64,000 bases of DNA from Candidatus Pelagibacter sp. (GTDB taxonomy: Bacteria > Pseudomonadota > Alphaproteobacteria > Pelagibacterales > Pelagibacteraceae): NCBI GenBank assembly GCA_028404615.1, contig JAOOBT010000004.1, positions 17,501 to 81,500 of the forward strand, read 5' to 3'. This document shows positions 36,727 through 45,903 of this stretch, piece after piece. Below the pieces are notes generated by a model. The model was not told the origin of the DNA, did no database searches, and saw only the letters and a list, made by a program, of their open reading frames with translations. How positions within the stretch are numbered: position 1 is the first letter of the stretch; each line of letters begins with the position of its first letter. Position numbers and translations under genes: made by a program.

Positions 36727-38526
36727 GTGGACAATAAAAAAGAAAAAATCGAAGATTTTAAAACAGCAATAAGTTCAACTGTCAGATCTTTATCTAATTC
36801 TCAAAAAATTGAAGTTTCATTTGGAAGTGAAAATTCAAAATCTGAAAAAAACTTAATAAAACTGCCAGATCTTAGTCCAATTAATAATCAAATAAATTAT
36901 AGTCAGATTAGAGCAATAGCAGACTCAAAATCCCTAAGACATAGATTTTCAAATCAAAAAACACTTAAGCAATTTGAGCCAGAGGGAAATATTTCGAAAC
37001 AGCTTTATAAAATCTCAGAAAAAATTAGATGTGAAAAAATAGGAACTAGTTATTTCAAAGGAGTAAAAAACAATATTGAAAAATTTTATCAAGAGAGGAT
37101 TTCGGGATTAGATTTAAAGAGTAGTGAAGATAAAATTGTTGAGTCTTTTGAAAATTATTTAAGGACAAAATTCTTAAATTTTGAAAGTAATGATCAAATT
37201 GATAAAAAACTGAAAACTTATAAGAAAGATTTGAATGAAAAGTTTAAAGATAAAATAAACCAATTAAATGATTTCACGCTAGATCAGGAAAAGTTTAATT
37301 CCCTAATATCTGAGCTTATTACTAATATGAATTTAGATGAAAATCTAGATGAAGAAGAGAAAAAAGATGATGAGCAAAATAATGATGATAAACAAAACAA
37401 ACCTGACAATCAGGATAAACAAGCCAAAGAAAAAGAGGACAAAAAAGAGGAGATGTCGATAGATTCTGGTATGCCTGATCTAGAAAATCAAGCAAAAGAG
37501 TCTGATCAAGCAGAGGAAGAAATTGAAATCGAAGAAAGTTCTCAACCAGATATAAGAAAGAAAGGCAAAAGCTCTTTGGGTGATCTTAATTATAAAGCTT
37601 ATACGACAGAATTTGATGAAATCATAAAAGCTGAGGACTTGGAAAACACAGAAGAACTCACGAGATTAAGAAAAAATTTAGACCAACAATTATTACAGCT
37701 AAAAAATTTTATTTCTAAGCTTGCAAATAAATTACAAAGAAAACTTTTGGCAAAACAGAACAGATCGTGGAATTTTGATCTTGAAGAAGGTTTGTTGGAC
37801 ACTTCTAAATTACCTAGAATAATCATGGATCCTTTTAATTCTTTATCTTTTAAAAAAGAGAAGGATATTGAATTCAAAGATACCCTGGTGACAATTTTAA
37901 TTGATAATTCTGGATCTATGAGAGGAAAACCAATTTCTGTCGCTGCTATTTGTGCAGATATTCTCTCGAGAACTTTAGAAAGATGTGCGGTAAAAGTTGA
38001 AATACTTGGTTTTACAACAAAACATTGGAAAGGTGGTTCCTCTAGAGAAAAATGGATGAAAAATGACAAACCGACTCTACCAGGAAGGTTGAATGATTTA
38101 AGACATATTATTTATAAATCAGCGGATACACCTTGGAGACAAGCCAAAAATAATATGGGGCTAATGCTAAAAGAAGGACTACTAAAAGAGAATATAGACG
38201 GTGAAGCTCTAAAATGGGCTTTCAACAAAATGAATAGAAGAAAAGAAGATAGAAAAATCTTAATGGTGATATCAGATGGGGCACCTGTAGATGACTCTAC
38301 TCTTTCAACAAACACAAGTGATTATTTAGAGTCTAATCTTAAGAAAACAGTTAAATGGATTGAGAACAAGACTACTATTGAATTACTGGCTATAGGGATC
38401 GGCCACGATGTAACGAGATACTATAATCAAGCAGTGAAGATTACAGATGTTCAAGATTTAGGTGATGTTATGATAAATCAACTTACTGATCTTTTTGTAG
38501 AAAAAAATAAGAAAACAATTCACTAA
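36727..38526 (+). CDS. cobT: VWA-domain protein annotated as CobT
   Basis: The 599-residue partner of CobS starts with GTG. It has an N-terminal domain (1-190), a long acidic Asp/Glu/Lys-rich region at about 197-285, and a C-terminal von Willebrand A domain with the [13 protein letters not shown] at 393-400 and the later [16 protein letters not shown]+ MoxR and VWA proteins usually form a pair that remodels a metalloprotein complex. The 3' end overlaps the convergent VUT gene by 4 nt. Confidence 0.92.
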   Translation: MDNKKEKIEDFKTAISSTVRSLSNSQKIEVSFGSENSKSEKNLIKLPDLSPINNQINYSQIRAIADSKSLRHRFSNQKTLKQFEPEGNISKQLYKISEKIRCEKIGTSYFKGVKNNIEKFYQERISGLDLKSSEDKIVESFENYLRTKFLNFESNDQIDKKLKTYKKDLNEKFKDKINQLNDFTLDQEKFNSLISELITNMNLDENLDEEEKKDDEQNNDDKQNKPDNQDKQAKEKEDKKEEMSIDSGMPDLENQAKESDQAEEEIEIEESSQPDIRKKGKSSLGDLNYKAYTTEFDEIIKAEDLENTEELTRLRKNLDQQLLQLKNFISKLANKLQRKLLAKQNRSWNFDLEEGLLDTSKLPRIIMDPFNSLSFKKEKDIEFKDTLVTILIDNSGSMRGKPISVAAICADILSRTLERCAVKVEILGFTTKHWKGGSSREKWMKNDKPTLPGRLNDLRHIIYKSADTPWRQAKNNMGLMLKEGLLKENIDGEALKWAFNKMNRRKEDRKILMVISDGAPVDDSTLSTNTSDYLESNLKKTVKWIENKTTIELLAIGIGHDVTRYYNQAVKITDVQDLGDVMINQLTDLFVEKNKKTIH

Positions 38527-39098
38527 TTATTAGCTTCAGAAACGGAATTATCTGAAAAATCTTTTATCTTTTTTAGAAGCAACCTAAATGGGATTAGCAT
38601 TGCTAAAGCTATAAATAACTTAACAGCTAAATCTCCTAAAGCTAAAGTTACCCAAGGAATTCCTGTTGCATAAAAAGCAATTGAAAAAAATAAAAAAGTG
38701 TCAGTTGCAGATCCAATCACTGAAGATGCTAGAGGAGCTACATACCATACTTTTTTTCTTAAGGAGTCAAAGATTTGAACATCTAAGTTTTGAGCTATAA
38801 AAAATGCAACACCTGAACCAATAGCAATTCTTATAGAGATAATATCTGCAAAATTGGTAGACACAAATAGCGTTAAAAGCACCCCTATCGTAAATCCTAT
38901 ATATACCACTTTTCTTGCTACAAGTTTTCCATAAGCTCGATTTGCTAAGTCTGTAATTAAAAAAGTGATTGGATAACTAAAAGCACCATAAGTTAAAATT
39001 TCATTTAAACCAAAATATTGAATTGGATATTGAACTAAATAGTTTGAAATAACTACAACCAAACCCATCAACAGAGAGAGTTTGTAAAATAAATTCAT
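38523..39098 (-). CDS. VUT-family queuosine precursor transporter (YhhQ-like)
   Basis: A 191-residue membrane protein with about six helices and the family blocks [32 protein letters not shown] and [36 protein letters not shown] proteins (YhhQ in E. coli) import queuosine precursors such as preQ0/preQ1. The cell may thus salvage precursors for tRNA queuosine. It is 7 nt downstream of rpmB. Confidence 0.88.
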   Translation of the reverse strand: MNLFYKLSLLMGLVVVISNYLVQYPIQYFGLNEILTYGAFSYPITFLITDLANRAYGKLVARKVVYIGFTIGVLLTLFVSTNFADIISIRIAIGSGVAFFIAQNLDVQIFDSLRKKVWYVAPLASSVIGSATDTFLFFSIAFYATGIPWVTLALGDLAVKLFIALAMLIPFRLLLKKIKDFSDNSVSEANN

Positions 39099-39105
39099 TA
39101 TAGAA

Positions 39106-39384
39106 TTATGATTTAGCTGAAATAGATGCTTTAATTTTTTTTACTTTTTTGGACAAGTTTGCATTTTTAGCTGATATCAAAAACTTATCTAAACCACCTT
39201 TGAAATCTACAGTTCTTAAAGCAGCGTTCGCTACGTTTAATTTAATATCTTTTTTCAAGATATCACTCCTAAAAGTGACTTTCTTTAAATTTGGTAAAAA
39301 TCTTCTTTTAGTTTTATTTTTAGCGTGGCTAACGTTGTGACCTTTTAAAGGTGATTTTCCTGTTAATTCGCATCTTTTAGACAT
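39106..39384 (-). CDS. rpmB: 50S ribosomal protein L28
   Basis: The 92-residue protein starts MSKRCELTGKSPLKGHNVSHAKNKTKRRF, the L28 signature, and has RRFLPNLKKVTF. It has its own strong promoter overlapping the pyrD stop codon and a clear Shine-Dalgarno (AAGGA). It is followed closely by the VUT transporter. Confidence 0.97.
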   Translation of the reverse strand: MSKRCELTGKSPLKGHNVSHAKNKTKRRFLPNLKKVTFRSDILKKDIKLNVANAALRTVDFKGGLDKFLISAKNANLSKKVKKIKASISAKS

Positions 39385-39401
39385 AATTTTTTCCTTGTGT
39401 T

Positions 39402-39430
39402 ATATAGTTCCTGTATACAGTGGGGTCAAG
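39402..39430 (-). promoter_or_regulatory. rpmB promoter overlapping the pyrD stop codon
   Basis: On the reverse strand CTTGAC (39430-39425) and CTATAT (39407-39402) are exactly 17 nt apart, a perfect match to the alphaproteobacterial housekeeping promoter. The -35 box contains the pyrD TGA stop. A perfect 10-bp palindrome, CTGTATACAG (39411-39420), lies within the spacer and could be an operator. The start would be near 39395, 11 nt before the rpmB ATG. Confidence 0.75.
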
Positions 39431-40472
39431 CATTAATTCCAACTGCTTCACTTACATTTTTGAGATTTTCTTTTTTTAATATTGATATTAAGTCTCTCTT
39501 TATTTCTTTAACAATACCAGGCCCTTTGTAAACCATCCCAGTATATAATTGTACAGCATCAGCGCCTGCTGTTATTTTTTCGAAAGCACTTTCTCCTGAG
39601 TCTACTCCTCCAACTCCAATTATTTTTATTTTTCCTTTAGTTTCTCTATAAAATTTTTTTATTAAATTTGTTGAAATGTCTTTAAGTGGTTGCCCTGATA
39701 GCCCGCCAGTTTCATGCTTGTTTATATCAGAAAGAACATCTCGATTACTGTCTGTCGTATTAGAAACTATTAAACCTTGTATTTTATGGCTAATTACTAA
39801 ATCAACTATTTTACCTATTTCATTATCATTTATGTCTGGTGATATTTTTATTGCTACTGGACAATTAATCTTTTTTTCTTTTTTAATTTTATTTATTCCA
39901 GAGAGAAGTTTTTTCATTTCTTCTTGATCATGAAAATCCCTTAAACCTTCTGTGTTCGGGGAAGAAATATTGATTGTTATGTATCCAGCATGAATTGCAA
40001 GTCTCGAGAGGCAAATGTAATAATCATTCTCTTTATTTTTTGTTTCTTTATTTGGTCCAATGTTAATACCTAGAAATCCATCAGGATGATTATTAGATAT
40101 TCGTTTTGAAACAGTCTCTGAACCATGATTATTAAATCCAAGTCGATTAATAAGTGCTTGATCTTTCTCTAGTCTGAATATTCTAGGTTTAGGATTACCC
40201 AATTGTTGTTTTGGAGTAATTGTGCCTACTTCTATAAAACCAAATCCAAATTTAAATAAAGAGTTATAAACCTCTGCACTTTTATCAAAACCGGCTGCTA
40301 AGCCAATGGGGTTAGATATTGTTTTACCTAAAAGATTTATCTTAAGCATTTCTTCACCTTCAACATAAAAAAAACTTTTTGGAAGAATGTTTGCTTTTAA
40401 AGACTTAATAGCCAAATCATGTGCTACTTCTGGGTCTAGAGAAAATATATAAGGCCTTAATATTGAAAACAT
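39426..40472 (-). CDS. pyrD: Dihydroorotate dehydrogenase (quinone), class 2
   Basis: PyrD oxidises dihydroorotate to orotate with quinone in UMP synthesis. The 348-residue protein has the N-terminal membrane-associating helices, PIGLAAGFDKSAEVYNSLF, GFIEVGTITPKQQLGNPKPR, NISSPNTEGLRD with the catalytic-Ser loop region, and IIGVGGVDSGESAFEKITAGADAVQLYTGMVYKG. These are class 2 features. It overlaps the lysK stop by 1 nt. Confidence 0.96.
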   Translation of the reverse strand: MFSILRPYIFSLDPEVAHDLAIKSLKANILPKSFFYVEGEEMLKINLLGKTISNPIGLAAGFDKSAEVYNSLFKFGFGFIEVGTITPKQQLGNPKPRIFRLEKDQALINRLGFNNHGSETVSKRISNNHPDGFLGINIGPNKETKNKENDYYICLSRLAIHAGYITINISSPNTEGLRDFHDQEEMKKLLSGINKIKKEKKINCPVAIKISPDINDNEIGKIVDLVISHKIQGLIVSNTTDSNRDVLSDINKHETGGLSGQPLKDISTNLIKKFYRETKGKIKIIGVGGVDSGESAFEKITAGADAVQLYTGMVYKGPGIVKEIKRDLISILKKENLKNVSEAVGINA

Positions 40473-42040
40473 TAATTATTACTTATCTTATCTTTCATTA
40501 ATTCAATTGTCTCTTTCAATCCGAAGAAGCTGACAAAATAACCCATCCTAGGACCATTTTCCTCTCCAAATACAACTTCATAAATTAATTTAAACCAATC
40601 TCGGAGATTTTCTTCATAACCATTTTCTTTACCTGTTGCGTAGACAATAGTTTGGATTTCTTCTGGTTTTAAATTTTGTTTAATTTCAGATAATTTTAAA
40701 ACTAGATTATCTAATGCTTTCTTCTCACTCGCTGAAGGTTTTTTAAATTTTTTATTTGGTTCAACTTTATCTTTAAAATAATTTATAGCATATTCAGTCA
40801 ATCCATCTAAAATCGGATAATCTTTTGGTTTTATCTCTTTATGAAATCTATTAATGAACTTCCATAGTATTTCTTTATTATCTGCATTGCTAGACCCAAC
40901 TAAATTTAGCAACATTGAAAACGGCATTACAATTTTTTCTGATGGCGGTTTTCCATTGTGTACGTGCCAAACTGGATTTAAAATTTGATCTTTGTCTTTT
41001 TGACTGGAATATTTTTCGATACTAGTCAAATAATCATCAACTGTTTTGGGTACAACTTCAGCGTAAAGCTTTTTAGCTCTTTTAGGATTTGGATACATAT
41101 AAAGAGACAAACTCTCTGGTGAAGCATATCTTAACCATTGTTCAATTGAAATTCCATTACCTTTAGACTTTGATATTTTTTCTCCTTTTTCATCTAGGAA
41201 GAGCTCATAAGCAAAGCCGTGGGGAGGATTTTTTCCAAGAGTTTTACAAATTTTATTAGACAAAATTGCGCTCTCTGTTAAGTCTTTACCATACATTTCA
41301 AAGTCAACATCAAACGTAAACCATCTCATTGCCCAGTCTACCTTCCACTGAAGTTTACATTTTCCATTTAAAATACTAGTTTCTATTTTTTTTCCATTAT
41401 TATCAAAAACTACTTCTCCAGTCTTTTTATTCATTTCTAATAATGAAATCTCTAAAACTTTTCCAGTTTCAGGACATATTGGTAGGAATGGACAATATGT
41501 TTTTCTTCTTTCCTGTCTCAGAGTTGGTAAGATAATATTCATCACATCTTCATATTTTTCTAAAACTCTTATTAATGAGTCATTAAAAACACCAGTTTTA
41601 TAATTTTCTGTCGAGCTTTTAAAAATAAATTTAAAATTAAATTTATTTAAAAACTTTTTGAGCATCTCATTATTATGCTCACCAAAACTATTATATCTTT
41701 TAAATGGGTCTGGTATATCTGTAAGAGGTTTTCCTAAATTGTCTTTTAAAACTTGATCGTTCGGAATATTGTCAGGTACTTTTCTTAAGCCATCCATATC
41801 ATCAGAGAAAGTAATCAGTTCATGATTAATTTTTTCTATATGATTAAGGGCATTAATCATCATGGTAGTCCTAGCCACTTCTCCAAATGTTCCAATGTGT
41901 GGCAAACCGCTCGGGCCATAACCGGTTTGAAAAGTTATTTTGTTCTTTTTTTTTATAATTTCGTTTCTATCTTTTAATAACTTTCTTATTTCAACAAATG
42001 GCCAAGATGATGTTGATTGAATTAAGTTCTTATCCAGCAT
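40472..42040 (-). CDS. lysK: Lysyl-tRNA synthetase, class I
   Basis: This 522-residue enzyme is the archaeal-type class I LysRS, typical of Alphaproteobacteria and unrelated to the class II LysS. The signature motifs are HIGT (48-51, in PSGLPHIGTFGE) and KISKS (288-292). The Cys-rich insert TYCPFLPICPETGK follows at about 181-194, and the C-terminal alpha-helix cage domain forms the rest. It is first in a lysK-pyrD unit and divergent from trkH. Confidence 0.95.
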   Translation of the reverse strand: MLDKNLIQSTSSWPFVEIRKLLKDRNEIIKKKNKITFQTGYGPSGLPHIGTFGEVARTTMMINALNHIEKINHELITFSDDMDGLRKVPDNIPNDQVLKDNLGKPLTDIPDPFKRYNSFGEHNNEMLKKFLNKFNFKFIFKSSTENYKTGVFNDSLIRVLEKYEDVMNIILPTLRQERRKTYCPFLPICPETGKVLEISLLEMNKKTGEVVFDNNGKKIETSILNGKCKLQWKVDWAMRWFTFDVDFEMYGKDLTESAILSNKICKTLGKNPPHGFAYELFLDEKGEKISKSKGNGISIEQWLRYASPESLSLYMYPNPKRAKKLYAEVVPKTVDDYLTSIEKYSSQKDKDQILNPVWHVHNGKPPSEKIVMPFSMLLNLVGSSNADNKEILWKFINRFHKEIKPKDYPILDGLTEYAINYFKDKVEPNKKFKKPSASEKKALDNLVLKLSEIKQNLKPEEIQTIVYATGKENGYEENLRDWFKLIYEVVFGEENGPRMGYFVSFFGLKETIELMKDKISNN

Positions 42041-42133
42041 ACTAATGGTTTATTAAATTTTATATGCAAAATACAGATATAATTACGTCATATTAAGTTG
42101 AATTTTAAAACTAATTAAATAATCTCATTTATA

Positions 42134-43582
42134 ATGGCTAGCAACAAAACAGTCTTTTTTTTAATCGGTGTATTGCTCATTGTACTAGGTCTTTCAATGT
42201 TAGCGCCGTATTCGATGCAAATTTTATATAAAGAAAATAGTCATAGTTTCATATCATCGTCTTTTGTAACCATATTCATTGGAATCTTATGCGTACTTGC
42301 AAATCTAGAAAAAGATTTTAAGCTTAACCTTAGACAAACTTTTTTATTTTCAACACTTGCTTGGGTGATGGTTGCAATTTTTGGTAGCTTACCATTTTTG
42401 TTATCGAGTGAGTCTTTTTCTTTCAGCGACGCCTTTTTTGAAAGTATGTCTGGTATTACAACTACAGGAGCAACGATTATTTCTGATTTAGACAATAGTC
42501 CGAAAAGCATTTTATTGTGGAGAGCTATAATGCAATGGTTAGGCGGAATTGGAATAGTAGTTATGGCTATTACAATTCTACCTTTATTAAAGGTCGGAGG
42601 GATGCAACTTTTTAAAATGGAAGGTCCAGATACAACAGAAAAAATTTTGCCAAGAACTATTGAAGTAGCTGCTATTATAATTTCTACTTATATAATCTTA
42701 ACATTGTTTTGTGGTTTTTTTTATTGGATATTTGGTATGACAATCTTTGACAGTATTTGTCATGCTATGACAACAATAGCTACGGGAGGATTTTCTACCC
42801 ACAATGACTCAATAGGTTTCTTTAAAAATTCTAATATAGAAATAGTTGCGAGCATATTTATTATTTTGGGGAGTATTCCTTTTATTTCTTACTTAAAATT
42901 TTCCCAAGGAAATAGAAAAATTTTTTTTCAAGATGTTCAAATTAAAGGTCTGATTTACTTGTTGGTGATCTCAATTACAATAATGTTTTTGTATCTACTA
43001 TTTATAAATTATGAAAGTAATATATTTGATAAGATAAGAATTTCGTCATTTAACGTTATTTCAATTTTATCCGGAACTGGATATGTAACTGATGACTTTG
43101 GTTTATGGGGAAAATTTTCTTTAATTTTTTTCTTATTCTTAATGTTTATAGGTGGATGTGCAGGTTCAACTGCGTGTGGTATAAAAATTTTTAGACTACA
43201 AATGCTTTTAATATTTCTTAAAAATCAAGTCAAAAAGTTGGTCTACCCTAATAGTGTAATTATAACCAAATATAATAACCACAAAATTTCAGATGATTTT
43301 ATTAGGTCAGTAATAATTTTTATTTTTTCCTTTTTGTTTATATTTTTAATAATTGCCATGCTTCTTTCGATAAGTGGATTAGATTTTGTTACATCAATAT
43401 CTGGTGCTGCGAGTTCAATTTCTAATGTCGGGCCGGGATTAGGAGAAATTATTGGGCCAGATGGAAACTATAAAAATTTACCAGATTTATCTAAATGGAT
43501 TTTAGCAACTGGCATGTTACTAGGAAGATTAGAACTATTTGCAGTTCTGGTACTTTTTTTTCCTTCTTTTTGGAGAAATTAA
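42134..43582 (+). CDS. trkH: Potassium uptake protein TrkH
   Basis: TrkH is the channel-like subunit of a K+ uptake system. The 482-residue membrane protein has the four pore-loop segments: ESMSGITTTGATII (about 103-116), CHAMTTIATGGFSTHN, FNVISILSGTGYVTDDF and SGAASSISNVGPGLGEIIGP. The helices between are hydrophobic. It needs TrkA, which is not in this window. The next gene starts 3 nt after. Confidence 0.94.
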   Translation: MASNKTVFFLIGVLLIVLGLSMLAPYSMQILYKENSHSFISSSFVTIFIGILCVLANLEKDFKLNLRQTFLFSTLAWVMVAIFGSLPFLLSSESFSFSDAFFESMSGITTTGATIISDLDNSPKSILLWRAIMQWLGGIGIVVMAITILPLLKVGGMQLFKMEGPDTTEKILPRTIEVAAIIISTYIILTLFCGFFYWIFGMTIFDSICHAMTTIATGGFSTHNDSIGFFKNSNIEIVASIFIILGSIPFISYLKFSQGNRKIFFQDVQIKGLIYLLVISITIMFLYLLFINYESNIFDKIRISSFNVISILSGTGYVTDDFGLWGKFSLIFFLFLMFIGGCAGSTACGIKIFRLQMLLIFLKNQVKKLVYPNSVIITKYNNHKISDDFIRSVIIFIFSFLFIFLIIAMLLSISGLDFVTSISGAASSISNVGPGLGEIIGPDGNYKNLPDLSKWILATGMLLGRLELFAVLVLFFPSFWRN

Positions 43583-43585
43583 AAT

Positions 43586-44959
43586 ATGGAAATATCAAAA
43601 AAACAAACTCTTTCTAATTCATTCGCGGTCTATTTTGATCGGAGAATGATCAAGATATTATTACTTGGCGCGATAAGTGGTTTCCCTTGGGTAATTATAG
43701 GAAGTAGTTTGAGCCTTTGGCTAAAGGAAGATGGTTTAAGTAGAAGTACAATTGGGTGGGCAGGTTTAATTTTTGCTGTATACGCTTTTAATTACTTATG
43801 GGCGCCTATTATCGATAGAGTTAGAATTCCTTTGCTAACAAATAAATTTGGTCATAGACGAAGTTGGATAATAGTAATGCAAACTATTATTTTATTTAGC
43901 TTAATTTCTTGGAGTTTAATCAATCCAACTGCAAATTTGGCATTAGTAATAAGCATAGGTTTGATAATTGCAATAGCCTCCGCAACTCAAGACATCACTT
44001 TAGATGCTTTAAGAATTGAGCAAATCGGAGAGCATGAAGGTAAGTCAATGCAAGCAGGTGCCGCAATGGCTGTAGTCGGTTGGTGGACTGGTTACAAACT
44101 AGGTGGTGTCGTTTCTCTCAATACTGCAGAATTTTTTCAGCTGGCTGGTTTTGAAAACTATTGGCAAATAACTTTTTTAGTTTTGGGTATCTTAATAATT
44201 GTTTGCAATATTGGTTTAATGTTCGTGAATGAGACAATTACATTTGATAGAGAAGCAAATCAAAAACAAGCCGAAAACATTATTGCGGGAAAGTTGGGCT
44301 CCTCGAATATAATAACTAAAATTATTGCATGGTTGACAGGAACAATTATTGGTCCAGTTATTAGTTTTTTCAAAAAAAATGGTTTTAACATTGCAATAGC
44401 TATCTTGGGTTTTGTTTTTCTTTTTAAAATTGGGGAGGCTTTTCTAGGAAGAATGTCTGTAATTTTTTACAAGGAAATTGGATTTACCAAGTCTGATATA
44501 GCACTTTACTCAAAAGGACTTGGTTGGATTACAACTGTAATATTTACCTTATTAGGTGGACTATTTGCAATTAGATCTGGAGTAATTACTGCAATGTTTG
44601 TATCGGGAATTTTAATGGCTTCAACAAATCTACTATTTTCACTTTTGGCTTGGTCAGGAAAATCTGAATTACTTTTTGCAATTGCAGTCATTTTTGATGA
44701 TATGGCAGCTGCTTTTGCCACTGTAGCATTTGTAGCCTTCATTTCTATGTTGGTCGATAGAACTTATACTGCTACACAGTATGCGCTCTTAGCCTCGATA
44801 GGCACTGCAGGCAGAACTACTCTTGCAGCATCTTCGGGTGCTTTAGTCGATTGGTTAAATGGTGATTGGGGAATATTCTTTATAATAACAGCAGTGATGG
44901 TAATCCCTTCTTTAATTTTTCTCTATTTAATAAAAGATAAACTTAAACTAAATGACTAA
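43586..44959 (+). CDS. MFS transporter, AmpG-like
   Basis: The 457-residue protein has about 12-14 hydrophobic helices and the AmpG-like start FYFASGFP-equivalent LLGAISGFPWVIIGSSLSLWLKEDGLS, plus SATQDITLDALRIEQI and GRMSVIFYKEIGFTKSDIALYSKG. AmpG imports anhydro-muropeptides for murein recycling. The next gene is an NlpC/P60 peptidase, overlapping by 8 nt, which strengthens a murein-recycling role. Substrate is still an inference. Confidence 0.87.
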   Translation: MEISKKQTLSNSFAVYFDRRMIKILLLGAISGFPWVIIGSSLSLWLKEDGLSRSTIGWAGLIFAVYAFNYLWAPIIDRVRIPLLTNKFGHRRSWIIVMQTIILFSLISWSLINPTANLALVISIGLIIAIASATQDITLDALRIEQIGEHEGKSMQAGAAMAVVGWWTGYKLGGVVSLNTAEFFQLAGFENYWQITFLVLGILIIVCNIGLMFVNETITFDREANQKQAENIIAGKLGSSNIITKIIAWLTGTIIGPVISFFKKNGFNIAIAILGFVFLFKIGEAFLGRMSVIFYKEIGFTKSDIALYSKGLGWITTVIFTLLGGLFAIRSGVITAMFVSGILMASTNLLFSLLAWSGKSELLFAIAVIFDDMAAAFATVAFVAFISMLVDRTYTATQYALLASIGTAGRTTLAASSGALVDWLNGDWGIFFIITAVMVIPSLIFLYLIKDKLKLND

Positions 44960-45692
44960 GTATTTTACTAACAATTTTCCAGTAATAAGTCTTCATAAGA
45001 GGCCCTCAACAAAATCAGAAATAGTGACTCAAATGATTTATGGGGAAAGTTTTTTGGTATCAAAAAAAACTAAAAAATGGCTTAAAATCAAAATTTCTGA
45101 AGATAATTATAAGGGTTATATATTAAATAAAAACTTTATAAACTTATTAAAACCTAGTCATAAAATTAATGTTTTAAAAGCAAAAATTTACAAATTTCCT
45201 AATAAACGAAAAAAAATAAATGAAATTACTTTTGGATCAAAAATTAAGGTTATAAGTATCAAAGGAAAATTTTTTAAATTTTCGAAAGGTTGGATTAATA
45301 AAAAAGAAGTAAAACCTATTTCATATAAAAATAAAAATCCATTTAGCAAAATTACTATCTTTAAAAACATTAAATATAAATGGGGAGGAAAAACTTTTAA
45401 AGGGATTGATTGCTCTGCCTTAATCCAACTATTTCTTAATTTTAATAATAAGTTTTGTCCTAGAGATGCTAAAGATCAAGTAAAGTATTTTAAAAAAAAT
45501 GTAAAACTTAGCAATGTAAGGAAAAACGATATTATTTATTGGAAAGGACACGTAGCTTTAGCTTTATCTAATAAAAAACTTATTCACGCTTATGGACCAA
45601 TGAAAAAGACTGTAATTATGGGAATAGATCAAACAATAAAAAGGATTGAAAAAACTGCAAATTTAAAAGTAATTGGAATTAAAAGGCTATAA
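44952..45692 (+). CDS. NlpC/P60 peptidase with SH3b domains
   Basis: The 246-residue protein has one or two bacterial SH3 regions (about 10-122) and a C-terminal NlpC/P60 domain: YKWGGKTFKGIDCSALIQLF with nucleophile C154, GHVALAL with H200, and LIHAYGP with H212 completing the catalytic triad. There is no signal peptide, so it may act in the cytoplasm on muropeptides brought in by the AmpG-like transporter, like YkfC-type enzymes. Confidence 0.87.
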   Translation: MTKYFTNNFPVISLHKRPSTKSEIVTQMIYGESFLVSKKTKKWLKIKISEDNYKGYILNKNFINLLKPSHKINVLKAKIYKFPNKRKKINEITFGSKIKVISIKGKFFKFSKGWINKKEVKPISYKNKNPFSKITIFKNIKYKWGGKTFKGIDCSALIQLFLNFNNKFCPRDAKDQVKYFKKNVKLSNVRKNDIIYWKGHVALALSNKKLIHAYGPMKKTVIMGIDQTIKRIEKTANLKVIGIKRL

Positions 45693-45731
45693 ATGGCAAA
45701 GGCAGCTTCAGTCTCCCTCCACTGCCCTTAA
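45693..45731. other. GC-rich hairpin element between NlpC/P60 gene and tRNA-Ser
   Basis: This 39-nt stretch is about half G+C in an otherwise very AT-rich region. AAGGCAG (45699-45705) can pair with CTGCCCTT (45722-45729) with one bulge, and an inner CAGT/ACTG pair (45709-45712 with 45721-45724) is an alternative. It lies between convergent units, so a two-way terminator is plausible, though there is no U-tract of note. It also opens a 12-codon frame, MAKAASVSLHCP, right after the upstream stop. Confidence 0.5.
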
Positions 45732-45794
45732 ATATAATTTAAATGATTCGTAGTTTATAATTAAGACTCTTTTTAGTTGTGTGGATATGAATAA

Positions 45795-45884
45795 TGGCGG
45801 AGAGAGAGGGATTCGAACCCTCGAAACGGTTTCCCGTTTACACGCTTTCCAAGCGTGCGCCTTCAACCACTCGGCCACCTCTCC
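45795..45884 (-). tRNA. tRNA-Ser (GGA)
   Basis: A 90-nt class II tRNA on the reverse strand has acceptor GGAGAGG / TCTCTCC, a long variable arm (GTAAACGGGAAACCGTTTC region), anticodon GGA, normal T-loop TTCGAAT and an encoded CCA. It is the end of the leftward run from thrS through lepA and the glycosyltransferases. Confidence 0.97.
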
Positions 45885-45903
45885 TTTTAAAAAAAACAAC
45901 AAA

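Noticed and set aside
35748..38526. Cobalamin synthesis locus
   Set aside because: Only CobS and CobT are present; there is no cobN or other cob gene nearby, so the pathway is not supported here.
45708..45902. 64-residue frame over tRNA-Ser ([18 protein letters not shown]...)
   Set aside because: It is the well-known translation of tRNA-Ser sequence, and the cloverleaf accounts for every base.
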